Virus record (IMG/VR): IMGVR_UViG_3300020438_000048
Span: 1 to 56,367 of that record
Origin: a virus
Direction: 5' to 3' (one strand)
Length of the DNA stretch: 56,367 bases
The notes beneath the pieces are model-generated. The model worked only from the letters and a program-made list of their open reading frames with translations, did no database searches and was not told the origin of the DNA. Positions 45,793 through 51,603 of this stretch are shown here, one piece after another. How positions within the stretch are numbered: position 1 is the first letter of the stretch; each line of letters starts with the position of its first letter. Both the position numbers and the translations under genes were made by a program.

Positions 45793-45998
45793 TAGCAACC
45801 CTCTGAGTCATGTACATATTCATCAACTGTTTCGGTCTCATAAAAAGCAGGAGTAAAATCCCTAGTTAATACATTACCAAGTTCATCTTCTACATTCTTA
45901 GTAACCTCTAAGCATTGGTTACCTACTACACCATATATTTCTGCAGTTACATTACCATCTTGATGGATGGTGTACTTGACCGTTTGTTGTTTTGCCAT
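45792..45998 (-). CDS. DUF2997-like small protein
   Basis: The protein (68 residues) has the form of the cyanobacterial DUF2997 family: a beta pair (KQQTVKYTIHQDGNVTAEIYG), then a single Cys in NQCLEVTKNVEDELGNV, then FTPAFYETE near the end. In cyanobacteria DUF2997 genes are often beside ycf35; here the two overlap by one base, so the pair was probably acquired as a unit. The function is unknown. Confidence 0.85.
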   Translation of the reverse strand: MAKQQTVKYTIHQDGNVTAEIYGVVGNQCLEVTKNVEDELGNVLTRDFTPAFYETETVDEYVHDSEGC

Positions 45999-46024
45999 AA
46001 CTCAAAAAAGTAGGTGTGTGTTAT

Positions 46025-46261
46025 TTAGAATTGTTTAGGATGTGTGATTACATCTCCATGCATTTCACCAATGTCATCTATGTGTGCATGATCTATGTCT
46101 ATGTGACCTTCTACGATCTTAACTTTGTATACAATCTGTGATTGCTTCTTTGCAAACTTAAGATCGATCCATTTCTTAGACCAGTACAGTCCTGCTAATA
46201 CTAACAAAAATGGAATCGCCTCTGCCCATGAGATTTGATTCCAAGCTTCTACTGGATTCAT
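46025..46261 (-). CDS. Small membrane-anchored protein, 78 residues
   Basis: Residues 10-27 (ISWAEAIPFLLVLAGLYW) form one membrane segment close to the N-terminus, followed by a basic stretch (SKKWIDLKFAKKQS) and a C-terminal part rich in Ile, Asp and His (EGHIDIDHAHIDDIGEMHGD). The His/Asp pattern could bind metal, but nothing more can be said. The start overlaps the stop of the upstream basic gene by four bases (ATGA). Confidence 0.7.
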   Translation of the reverse strand: MNPVEAWNQISWAEAIPFLLVLAGLYWSKKWIDLKFAKKQSQIVYKVKIVEGHIDIDHAHIDDIGEMHGDVITHPKQF

Positions 46262-46401
46262 TTACCCTGTCCTCGGTAGGGCTTACGAGCCGAGTTTCGG
46301 GCGGTAGCGGAATTTTTTGTATTCTTAGAGTTACCTTGTCTTGTCTTTTTTTCGTGAGTCTGCCAATCAGAAGTTCCTGTTGGACTATTGTACAGTGCCA
46401 T
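46258..46401 (-). CDS. 47-residue basic protein
   Basis: The start MALYNSPTGTSDWQTHE was chosen because the upstream in-frame codons lie inside the preceding gene. The rest is Lys/Arg/Asn-rich and low in hydrophobics (KKTRQGNSKNTKN ... ARKPYRGQGK), so the protein is probably disordered and may bind nucleic acid. The function is unknown. It overlaps both neighbours slightly. Confidence 0.65.
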   Translation of the reverse strand: MALYNSPTGTSDWQTHEKKTRQGNSKNTKNSATARNSARKPYRGQGK

Positions 46402-46558
46402 AATAAGTTTCGTGTGAAATAGAATCGGGGTGTGGATACCCTGTCTCATAATAACATTGAGACAGTTCCACTATTTTATCCATAAAATCCTCTTCAGAGA
46501 GATCTGTGTAGACCTCTCCGTCCTTGATAGTAATCTTATATAACTCGTTGCTTTTCAT
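46385..46558 (-). CDS. 57-residue acidic hypothetical protein
   Basis: The start MKSNELYKITIKDGEVYTD at 46558 overlaps the end of the glycosyltransferase by 23 bases; a longer frame upstream is just the shadow of that gene. The protein has a short beta hairpin followed by an acidic helix (SEEDFMDKIVELSQCYYETG). I recall proteins of this shape in other T4-like cyanophages, without function. Confidence 0.7.
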   Translation of the reverse strand: MKSNELYKITIKDGEVYTDLSEEDFMDKIVELSQCYYETGYPHPDSISHETYYGTVQ

Positions 46559-47291
46559 GACCAACCCTGATACGAGGATCACACCAGATCTCGAATCCTG
46601 CTTCGAGAGCATCGAGACAGAATGATACATCTTCTCCACACATATCCTGTACCTCTCCAGACTCGAAGACTTGCATCTTAGGTGCGAACCAAGGATACTT
46701 CATCTCATCATGCTCCCACACACCATTCTTGATGAGTACCCAACCAAATCCTGTATAGTCTACAGTGAAAGGTTTGCGTCTCTTAGACATGGTTTCTCCA
46801 GTCTCATGATTCATGACACCACCGTTGTTACGGAAGTTATCCTCATCCAACCAGTGTGCTACAGAGGTAGTCTGACCATCTTCGGTCATATACCACCCTG
46901 CTGCGATATCCTGATCCATGAGAACGAGTTGAAGGAACTTCTCAGTATTGAATACAATATCACTATCGATCCATAACTGATAGTCGTACTTAAGTTTACC
47001 ATCCCAAGGAATCTGGTCTGGTCCTCTTAGTACATTTGCTCCAAGACACTTACATCGAGCAAAGTTAACCATGCTGCTGTAGTCTTGGGAGATCTGAATA
47101 CTAACTCCATGCTGAACCAAGTCAAAGCAGAGTTGTACAAAATTCTTTAAGAACACATATGAACACCCACGACCAGGCATGCAGAATACTAGGTTTTTAC
47201 CCTTCAGCGTCTCCCATGCCAGATCATAGTCCCATTCTTGTTGTTGTTTCTTAGGCGGGTTCTTCGCCTTAACCGTAAATCCTTTAGCCAT
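46536..47291 (-). CDS. GT-A-type glycosyltransferase, 251 residues
   Basis: The fold is suggested by the nucleotide-sugar/metal motif Asp109-Ser-Asp111 in YQLWIDSDIVF, a preceding Rossmann-like region (NLVFCMPGRGCSY, ISQDYSSMVNFAR) and GEDVSFCLDALEAGFEIW with the acidic pair Glu220-Asp221 expected near the catalytic site. It would transfer a sugar to a protein, phage DNA or surface glycan; the acceptor is unknown. Long cyanophage-type variants of this enzyme are common. It is first after a strong sigma70-like promoter at 47314-47342. Confidence 0.85.
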   Translation of the reverse strand: MAKGFTVKAKNPPKKQQQEWDYDLAWETLKGKNLVFCMPGRGCSYVFLKNFVQLCFDLVQHGVSIQISQDYSSMVNFARCKCLGANVLRGPDQIPWDGKLKYDYQLWIDSDIVFNTEKFLQLVLMDQDIAAGWYMTEDGQTTSVAHWLDEDNFRNNGGVMNHETGETMSKRRKPFTVDYTGFGWVLIKNGVWEHDEMKYPWFAPKMQVFESGEVQDMCGEDVSFCLDALEAGFEIWCDPRIRVGHEKQRVI

Positions 47292-47313
47292 AATGTTTTA
47301 CTAGGACATCATT

Positions 47314-47342
47314 ATTATAACAGATTATATATGTCTAGTCAA
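47314..47342 (-). promoter_or_regulatory. Sigma70-type promoter TTGACT-17-TATAAT
   Basis: On the minus strand, TTGACT (47342-47337) and TATAAT (47319-47314) are separated by exactly 17 bases. The -35 overlaps the stop codon of the upstream 55-residue gene. The start codon of the glycosyltransferase (47291) lies 23 bases downstream of the -10. It should be read by the host housekeeping sigma factor, implying early expression. It lacks the dyad found at six other promoters here. Confidence 0.8.
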
Positions 47343-47506
47343 TATGACGCTTCATCATAGTCATCTTCGGTTATCTTTACTATAGTAAGTTCATCATATT
47401 TGTTAACTCGCTCTTTAAGTTTTTGTATTAACTGATCTTCATCCAGATTAATTAGATCACTAACTGGAGTACTATCCTTATCGTAGACATGGAATGAAGT
47501 ATTCAT
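47339..47506 (-). CDS. 55-residue acidic hypothetical protein
   Basis: The gene was found by reading the minus strand. The ATG at 47506 overlaps the stop of the oxygenase upstream by four bases (ATGA). The protein is acidic with a helix (DQLIQKLKERVNKYDEL) and ends TEDDYDEASY. No function is recognised. Its stop codon lies within the -35 box of the glycosyltransferase promoter. Confidence 0.75.
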   Translation of the reverse strand: MNTSFHVYDKDSTPVSDLINLDEDQLIQKLKERVNKYDELTIVKITEDDYDEASY

Positions 47507-47970
47507 TTTAATTTAAATGCTAGTGTGATTCTCATAGGGCATGCTTGATGCGAGAACGAATATCCTTTGTGAGGAATATTGCCGTCAAAGACTATGAGTC
47601 GGTTCTGTACAGGTGGAATAATGATTTGTTCACTACCTTGAAGTAGTTGTGTGAATCCACCCCACTCAGGTAAACAAGGTACAATGTATAATAACACAGT
47701 TTGTTCACAATTATCTATATGAACAGTACCATCCCTACCTGGCCATTGCCCATTGAAGTATATCCTCTCTAACCTATTAGGTGTCTTAACAACCTTATCA
47801 ATTTGCCCCTTTAAGTAACTATTATAATATTCTTGATCTGTTACATCATACTCTAAAAAATCTAAACCTTTACCATTGCTAGTTTGAATTCGCCATTGAA
47901 CATCATTAGTATCTTCTATTACTCTCTCTAGATCTTTCCTACTCAAGAAGTTGTCATACTGTTCAATCAT
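47503..47970 (-). CDS. 2OG-Fe(II) oxygenase, 155 residues
   Basis: This fourth oxygenase has the classical HxD metal motif (His84-Ile-Asp86 in TVHIDNCEQTVLLYIV), a long beta section (PEWGGFTQLLQG), a distal His134 in FDGNIPHKGYSF and Arg147 in MRITLAF. It looks like a small prolyl-4-hydroxylase-type enzyme rather than the HDH type of the three genes near 2-6 kb. It is in the accessory cluster and so probably expressed earlier than those. The substrate is unknown. Confidence 0.88.
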   Translation of the reverse strand: MIEQYDNFLSRKDLERVIEDTNDVQWRIQTSNGKGLDFLEYDVTDQEYYNSYLKGQIDKVVKTPNRLERIYFNGQWPGRDGTVHIDNCEQTVLLYIVPCLPEWGGFTQLLQGSEQIIIPPVQNRLIVFDGNIPHKGYSFSHQACPMRITLAFKLK

Positions 47971-48148
47971 CAGTCTCTAGAAAAACACCATCACCTTGGA
48001 GTGATATAAAGATATCGGTATCTTCATACCAATTCATTTCGTTAACTATTTGTTCTGGAATATTAATGATATATTCGTCTGTTACTGAATCGACCCTGAG
48101 AGTCAATTGTATTTTCTCGTATTTTTTCACTATATCGTGGACTGACAT
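47963..48148 (-). CDS. 61-residue AbrB-like small protein
   Basis: The segment YIINIPEQIVNEMNWYEDTD followed by IFISLQGDGVFLE has the spacing of an AbrB/SpoVT swapped-hairpin DNA-binding domain (strand, IP-x2-I helix, D-x-strand). This is a resemblance, not a firm assignment. If right, it could be a transcriptional regulator or an antitoxin-like protein. It is the first gene after the 584-base gene-free region and would be read from the promoter at 48385-48413 through a long leader. The end overlaps the oxygenase start by eight bases. Confidence 0.7.
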   Translation of the reverse strand: MSVHDIVKKYEKIQLTLRVDSVTDEYIINIPEQIVNEMNWYEDTDIFISLQGDGVFLETDD

Positions 48149-48384
48149 TATGTTTTTATATATCAGAAATTTTTTTTATAGATTGATATCACTCTCTCGA
48201 ATTGGGTCGTTTATAGCTTAGGAAGGTTCCTTCGTTTTAAACACGATATAACATAAGAACGCAAAACACTGTCGCTCATTGATACTTAGTGGTCTCACAG
48301 TTCTTATTACATAAGACTGCTAATCACATGATGACTCGGTGTTACTTAGTGTCTCATGATTGTCTCTCCTGTTGCTTATACTTT

Positions 48385-48413
48385 ATTATATCATGATACT
48401 CACAGACTGTCAA
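48385..48413 (-). promoter_or_regulatory. Consensus sigma70 promoter TTGACA-17-TATAAT
   Basis: On the minus strand TTGACA (48413-48408) and TATAAT (48390-48385) are separated by 17 bases, a perfect match. It is followed by AAAGTATAAGCAACAGG, which resembles the initiation region of the dyad promoters, and by AGGAGA ahead of ATG AGA CAC TAA, a three-codon ORF. The next real gene starts 237 bases further at 48148. Strong early transcription is expected. Confidence 0.8.
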
Positions 48414-48638
48414 CTACTGTCAGAGTCTTATGATATACAATTGACATAAAACTTGATGGACTGTGTGTTACAAAGTGTGTGGGTGCTGGTTGACATTCTG
48501 AGATCCTCATGTTACGCTCGCTAAGTCAACACCATAATGAGACGATTAGACCCCTTAGAGTGTCATTTAGTGACCTTACAGTAAGACTCTATTAACAACG
48601 CAACATAGTTTATTTAACTATTTAATTAAAATGCGTAG

Positions 48639-48670
48639 TTATCCACAGGTTTGTAATAAACTGTGGAAAA
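48639..48670. promoter_or_regulatory. DnaA-box-like inverted pair / hairpin next to AT tract
   Basis: TTATCCACA at 48639-48647 is a perfect DnaA box; TGTGGAAAA at 48662-48670 is an inverted near-copy. The inner bases can pair as a hairpin (CCACA with TGTGG, GTTT with AAAC, one bulged G). An AT-only tract (TTTATTTAACTATTTAATTA) lies just left of it. This layout recalls a bacterial origin element, but no functional evidence is available. Confidence 0.45.
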
Positions 48671-48732
48671 CACTTGTTGTTACATAGTGGGGCAACTTAT
48701 CAAATCTATGTGATACACTTGGATTTGAAGAT

Positions 48733-48978
48733 TTAAGACTGATGTACACTTAGTGTGGAATCTTGTGCGGTATTGTTGTTATCAACTAACTCGCAATCTA
48801 TCCATTGTTTAGGATACACTAGCATTGCTACTTTACATGTTGGGTATCTACTATGGGCACAAGTATTAGGTTTTTCACTAACACAAAAGGTTATGTATTC
48901 CTCTCCAACAAACTGTACCTCACCTATGATACTTTGGTATTTGATTGTTACACCGATTTGGAATTCTTCTCTCTGCAT
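48733..48978 (-). CDS. 81-residue hypothetical protein
   Basis: The beta-rich N-terminal part (FQIGVTIKYQSIIGEVQFVG, EYITFCVSE) followed by a short Cys/His-containing stretch (NTCAHSRYPTCKVAML) looks like a small SH3/OB-like barrel with a possible metal site (two Cys, one His). I recall similar short proteins from cyanophages without function. The C-terminal tail is polar. The start overlaps the upstream gene by 31 bases. Confidence 0.7.
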   Translation of the reverse strand: MQREEFQIGVTIKYQSIIGEVQFVGEEYITFCVSEKPNTCAHSRYPTCKVAMLVYPKQWIDCELVDNNNTAQDSTLSVHQS

Positions 48979-49142
48979 GATGCTAACTGATGTAAGGTAG
49001 ATGATAACAAATCTTCAACATGTGCAGGTAATGTTGTACCCTTCGAGTTCCATACTTGTTGGTATTGTAGTACAATAGCATGGACAATTGACAGTTGATT
49101 GTGTGATAGTTCAACTGTGTAATTAGATGTCTTATCTATCAT
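48948..49142 (-). CDS. 64-residue helical hypothetical protein
   Basis: The protein is mainly helical (LSHNQLSIVHAIVLQYQQVW, VEDLLSSTLHQLAS). It has no membrane segment or motif I recognise. The start overlaps the stop of the upstream gene (ATGA at 49142-49139) and the end overlaps the start of the next, so it lies in a tightly coupled operon. Confidence 0.65.
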   Translation of the reverse strand: MIDKTSNYTVELSHNQLSIVHAIVLQYQQVWNSKGTTLPAHVEDLLSSTLHQLASCREKNSKSV

Positions 49143-49303
49143 TTAGTACTCCTATTCTCATGAGGTTCATAATCGTTAGCGGGCGAAATCGGGCGTGACT
49201 CGGTGTTACTCACATTAGAGTGAATATGCTCTGGAAAGTTCTTAAAATACTCTACGATTTGATCATAGTTTGTAATAAGAACTCGATCAGAAGAAATGCT
49301 CAT
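49139..49303 (-). CDS. 54-residue hypothetical protein
   Basis: The start MSISSDRVLITNYDQIVEYF at 49303 was chosen because the frame upstream runs into a terminator-like hairpin. The N-terminal half is beta/helix; the C-terminal half (SNTESRPISPANDYEPHENR) is polar and disordered. Its codons for SNTES share 15 bases with the leader at 48332-48346. The function is unknown. Confidence 0.6.
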   Translation of the reverse strand: MSISSDRVLITNYDQIVEYFKNFPEHIHSNVSNTESRPISPANDYEPHENRSTK

Positions 49304-49345
49304 AAGTGTTAGATAGTTGAATAGATTAGTGTTTAGTTTGTAATA

Positions 49346-49369
49346 AAGAGGGGGCAACAAACCCCTCTT
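49346..49369 (-). terminator. Intergenic stem-loop, 8-bp GC stem
   Basis: AAGAGGGG (49346-49353) and CCCCTCTT (49362-49369) form a perfect 8-bp stem with an 8-base loop, placed 3 bases after the stop of the 98-residue gene. On the minus strand it is followed by TATTACAAAC, so the T-run is poor and it may be a weak terminator or an RNA-stability element. Confidence 0.5.
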
Positions 49370-49371
49370 AA

Positions 49372-49668
49372 TTAACTCTCCGATAGAGATTTTAACTGAA
49401 GATCAAGTACATCAAAGTCATTAGACATAATATCACATAGAGTGTTTAATTGTTTAACACCACTAGCATAAATGTGGAATAATTGATCTACCTCATCATC
49501 ATCATCTACCATCACTATGTTACAATCTTCTTGCTCATATTTAGAAACAAAGTTAATGATAGAGTCAATAGATTTGTCATAGAAGTCAACAAGAATTTCA
49601 GCACAATAACCATCAAAGAAGTTAATGTCTTTAGATAACTTGTCAAGAGTTAGAGAGTTTCTAGGCAT
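49372..49668 (-). CDS. 98-residue acidic hypothetical protein
   Basis: The protein is acidic and helical with a run of four Asp (MVDDDDEVDQLFHIY) and no hydrophobic anchor. No function is recognised. GGAGAG, seven bases before the ATG, is a good ribosome site and lies at the end of the upstream 35-residue gene. The following hairpin at 49346-49369 marks the end of this unit. Confidence 0.7.
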   Translation of the reverse strand: MPRNSLTLDKLSKDINFFDGYCAEILVDFYDKSIDSIINFVSKYEQEDCNIVMVDDDDEVDQLFHIYASGVKQLNTLCDIMSNDFDVLDLQLKSLSES

Positions 49669-49672
49669 GTAA

Positions 49673-49780
49673 TTACTCTCCTACCAGTTCATTTAGGACA
49701 CGCAATACATCTGCACCAGTCATACATTCAGCGAAGTATGAGTTGAGGTCGATGTTAGCGAGTGGGATAGATTCAAACAT
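49673..49780 (-). CDS. 35-residue micro-protein
   Basis: The gene was found by reading the minus strand. It encodes MFESIPLANIDLNSYFAEC followed by a short helix MTGADVLRVLNELVG. The hydrophobic, acidic composition is like other cyanophage micro-proteins. There is no clear ribosome site, so the call is tentative. Its last codons supply the ribosome site of the next gene. Confidence 0.5.
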   Translation of the reverse strand: MFESIPLANIDLNSYFAECMTGADVLRVLNELVGE

Positions 49781-49814
49781 GATAACAAATAGTAAAGAAC
49801 TTATATTATGTTTA

Positions 49815-49835
49815 TAGTCCCATATAGGGGGACTA
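49815..49835 (-). terminator. Stem-loop after the 106-residue gene
   Basis: TAGTCCC (49815-49821) and GGGACTA (49829-49835) form a 7-bp stem with a 7-base loop, nine bases after the stop at 49844. The minus strand continues TAAACATAATATAAG, so there is no T-run. It could slow or stabilise the transcript end. Confidence 0.4.
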
Positions 49836-49843
49836 TGTGATAG

Positions 49844-50164
49844 TTAGTCTACTGCTAACTCAAAACCGTTGACAAAATCTTCGGTGAGATTCTTGTAACC
49901 TACGAACCACTCAAATTGCTTTTGGAAGACCCTAGCACCATAAGAGAATTCATCTAGGAGAGCATTTAAGCGTGATTTTGTGGTGACTGACTGCCAACCG
50001 CCATCAAATAGCAAAATTGAGTTCTGTGTGACTGTGGCGATGTGATTGCCATGCAGGAAGATGTTTGCATCGCCTTCGCTGTCTACTGTCACTGCTGTGT
50101 TTGCTGAAGTGAAGTTAGAGCGTGAGCGAACTGCTCTGTTCATCTGTCTTTCGATTTTTCTCAT
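49844..50164 (-). CDS. 106-residue hypothetical protein
   Basis: The sequence VTVDSEGDANIFLHGNHIAT followed by ILLFDGGWQSVTTKSRLNAL is a pattern I recall from several T4-like cyanophages, where the function is unknown. The N-terminus is basic (MRKIERQMNRAVRSRSN) and the middle beta-rich. It has its own dyad-type promoter (-10 at 50194-50199) with a 29-base stretch between -10 and ATG. Confidence 0.75.
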   Translation of the reverse strand: MRKIERQMNRAVRSRSNFTSANTAVTVDSEGDANIFLHGNHIATVTQNSILLFDGGWQSVTTKSRLNALLDEFSYGARVFQKQFEWFVGYKNLTEDFVNGFELAVD

Positions 50165-50193
50165 GGTGTCCTGTGTGTGTTGCTTATACTAAT

Positions 50194-50249
50194 ATTATAA
50201 CGGTTTGAGGGGTCAGTGGGGGTCAGTGTGTGCCAGTTTGTCTAGTGTC
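50194..50249 (-). promoter_or_regulatory. Dyad promoter for the gene at 50164
   Basis: On the minus strand the dyad GACACTAGACAAACTGGC (50249-50232) lies 32 bases upstream of TATAAT (50199-50194), followed by ATTAGTATAAGCAACA. No -35 box matches at normal spacing. Same arrangement as five other promoters in the window. Confidence 0.7.
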
Positions 50250-50429
50250 CATTAGTGGTTGCAGGGGGTGTGGGGATGATATAAACTGATTTTTCCATAT
50301 TCTGGTTTGTTGCGTGTGTTTGGTCATCCTCGCAACTCCCGATATGGGAAAATCAAAAAATGAGCAATAGCAGAAGAATTGAATAGAATCGAGCATAAAC
50401 TCTTGACCATTCTTGTTTGGATTTGATCA
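50250..50429. other. Intergenic region with long structured element
   Basis: The stretch lies between the dyad promoter of the gene at 50164 and the stop codon of the 84-residue gene at 50430. It contains the nested stem-loop at 50288-50354 and a G-rich tract (CAGGGGGTGTGGGG, plus strand). An overlapping open frame at 50324-50545 is judged a shadow. Confidence 0.5.
50288..50354 (-). ncRNA. Nested stem-loop, possible structured RNA element
   Basis: GATTTTTCCATAT (50288-50300) pairs with ATATGGGAAAATC (50342-50354) over 13 positions with one wobble, and GTTGCG (50309-50314) pairs with CGCAAC (50331-50336) inside. No coding potential is seen. It lies 76 bases after the stop at 50430 and could be a 3' structure, a small RNA or part of a terminator, but no T-run follows directly. 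The strand is assumed from the flanking genes. Confidence 0.4.
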
Positions 50430-50684
50430 TCACCAGCGAGTTTGAATGAGAGCAGAGTTGAAAAGTTGTGGAATTGTATGCAGGTCGGTAACCTCATAAT
50501 TATAACCTTCAACACGAGAGTCAACCTCTTTTTGAAATGATTCAATATTGATATATGACTTCGATTGAGTTTCTTTGCAGAATGTCACAGATTTGAACAT
50601 CAAACGAGTGCTGATAGATCCATCTGCATATTTGACTGGATAGAAATCGACTACCATATCACCATGTTTCGCTGTTAGTTGCAT
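50430..50684 (-). CDS. 84-residue hypothetical protein
   Basis: The protein begins MQLTAKHGDMVVDFYPVKYA and is predicted mixed alpha/beta (STRLMFKSVTFCKE, INIESFQKEVDSRVEG). No family is recognised. ACAGGGAGC gives a strong ribosome site ten bases before the ATG, and a dyad-type promoter lies directly upstream. It is probably a single-gene transcript. Confidence 0.7.
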   Translation of the reverse strand: MQLTAKHGDMVVDFYPVKYADGSISTRLMFKSVTFCKETQSKSYINIESFQKEVDSRVEGYNYEVTDLHTIPQLFNSALIQTRW

Positions 50685-50712
50685 GAGTTGCTCCCTGTGT
50701 GTCTATACTAGT

Positions 50713-50769
50713 ATTATGACATGAAATCCAGTCAGGTGCTAGGGGTCTTGTGACAGTTTGTGCACTGTC
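50713..50769 (-). promoter_or_regulatory. Dyad promoter for the gene at 50684
   Basis: On the minus strand the perfect dyad GACAGTGCACAAACTGTC (50769-50752) lies 33 bases upstream of CATAAT (50718-50713), followed by ACTAGTATAGACACACA. The dyad starts just after the stop codon of the upstream 48-residue gene. No -35 box is evident. Confidence 0.7.
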
Positions 50770-50770
50770 A

Positions 50771-50917
50771 CTATGGATTGTTTTTGAAAAACTTATCGCT
50801 TAGACTATCGTATGCTTTAGAATCAATATGATCAGGTAAACCCATATCATCAAAAAACTGAAGCATATCTAATAAAACTTGATCTTCGTCAGTAGTGAAA
50901 GTGTAATCGTATTTCAT
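50771..50917 (-). CDS. 48-residue acidic hypothetical protein
   Basis: The gene was found by reading the minus strand. It encodes MKYDYTFTTDEDQVLLDMLQ and a short helix ending DKFFKNNP. It has no recognised domain. It is preceded by its own dyad promoter and followed, right after the stop codon, by the dyad of the next promoter. It is therefore probably a monocistronic unit. Confidence 0.65.
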   Translation of the reverse strand: MKYDYTFTTDEDQVLLDMLQFFDDMGLPDHIDSKAYDSLSDKFFKNNP

Positions 50918-50943
50918 AGTAAATTAATTTGTTTGTTACCTCT

Positions 50944-50999
50944 ATTATAAGGGTAATGTGGGTCAAATAGGGCAATTAGTGGACAGTTTGCTTACTGTC
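50944..50999 (-). promoter_or_regulatory. Dyad promoter for the gene at 50917
   Basis: On the minus strand the perfect dyad GACAGTAAGCAAACTGTC (50999-50982) overlaps the stop codon of the upstream gene and lies 32 bases upstream of TATAAT (50949-50944). TTGACC lies only 11 bases before the -10, too close for a -35. Confidence 0.7.
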
Positions 51000-51237
51000 A
51001 CCAACAGGGGTCATCCTCATCCACAAATGAGATAGGATTAAAAGAATCGAATTCTAATTTGTATCCCACAACTTTTGCATCCTCATATAGTTGTGAATTC
51101 TTATCATAGTATGAAACATTGCTATCCAAATATTCCTGGATATGCTTACATATCTTATAGGGGTCAATCTTATGGTCATCGTTATCATTATTATCTAATG
51201 ATATCCTTACATTAAGATTGATGAAATTGCTACTCAT
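50998..51237 (-). CDS. 79-residue acidic hypothetical protein
   Basis: The start MSSNFINLNVRISLDNNDND at 51237 overlaps the stop of the upstream gene by eight bases; a longer frame to 51264 is less likely. The protein is acidic and mixed (PYKICKHIQEYLDSNVSYYD, VGYKLEFDSFNP). No family is recognised. The stop lies inside the dyad of the next promoter. Confidence 0.65.
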   Translation of the reverse strand: MSSNFINLNVRISLDNNDNDDHKIDPYKICKHIQEYLDSNVSYYDKNSQLYEDAKVVGYKLEFDSFNPISFVDEDDPCW

Positions 51238-51400
51238 TAACAGCAACCTCCCACATTTCTCCATAAACTGTTAACCAGTCTCTTTGATCAGGTGTGAGAG
51301 TATCATCACCAAATAGCAAGTCATCGGCACTAATGAACTCTTTATTTTCCACTGTGCACCAATCTGATAACACTTCTGTCATGAATTCCATTTTACTCAT
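51230..51400 (-). CDS. 56-residue acidic hypothetical protein
   Basis: The gene was found by reading the minus strand. The ATG at 51400 has GGAG eight bases upstream, in the end of the preceding gene. The sequence includes SADDLLFGDDTLTPDQRDWL and ends MWEVAVNE; it is acidic and rich in Trp. The function is unknown. It is in an operon with the genes at 51403-51946. Confidence 0.65.
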   Translation of the reverse strand: MSKMEFMTEVLSDWCTVENKEFISADDLLFGDDTLTPDQRDWLTVYGEMWEVAVNE

Positions 51401-51402
51401 TG

Positions 51403-51603
51403 TTAGATCTCCTCGAATTGGTTTACAATAATGTTCTCTAGTTGTGATATCCTCTTCTCATCAATTAGACCGAGATAGTCTAATAGAATCTCATTCAGTA
51501 ATTTCTCTCTCTTGTCCTCTGGAAAATCAGATAGAACACAATCCAAGATATCTTCCTTTAGATTTAATACTCTGTGGATCTCTTTAGATAGTTCTACTGA
51601 CAT
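51403..51603 (-). CDS. 66-residue helical hypothetical protein
   Basis: The whole protein is predicted helical, with Leu/Ile and charged residues in register (EIHRVLNLKEDILDCVLSDF, KRISQLENIIVNQFEE), so a small helical bundle or coiled coil is likely. The function is unknown. It overlaps the upstream micro-gene by ten bases. Confidence 0.65.
   Translation of the reverse strand: MSVELSKEIHRVLNLKEDILDCVLSDFPEDKREKLLNEILLDYLGLIDEKRISQLENIIVNQFEEI

Larger units (their letters stand above)
48149..48732. other. 584-base gene-free region
   Basis: No convincing gene was found on either strand. It contains a consensus sigma70 promoter, a leader of about 230 bases with a three-codon ORF, an AT-rich tract and an inverted pair of DnaA-box-like sequences (see separate entries). 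Short repeats of the type CACTAAGTA (minus) occur several times. It is the largest non-coding stretch in the window and probably has a regulatory or replication role. Confidence 0.7.

Noticed and set aside
48400-48510. 36-codon frame in the gene-free region
   Set aside because: Its 3' end covers the consensus promoter and the peptide has no recognisable features, so it is more likely chance.
50324-50545. 73-residue minus-strand frame
   Set aside because: It overlaps the well-supported 84-residue gene by 116 bases in another frame and lacks a ribosome site; composition looks like a shadow.
50194-50970. CTGAC-N11-TATAAT as an alternative -35 arrangement
   Set aside because: It is present at three of the six dyad promoters only and is too short for a normal -35 spacing.
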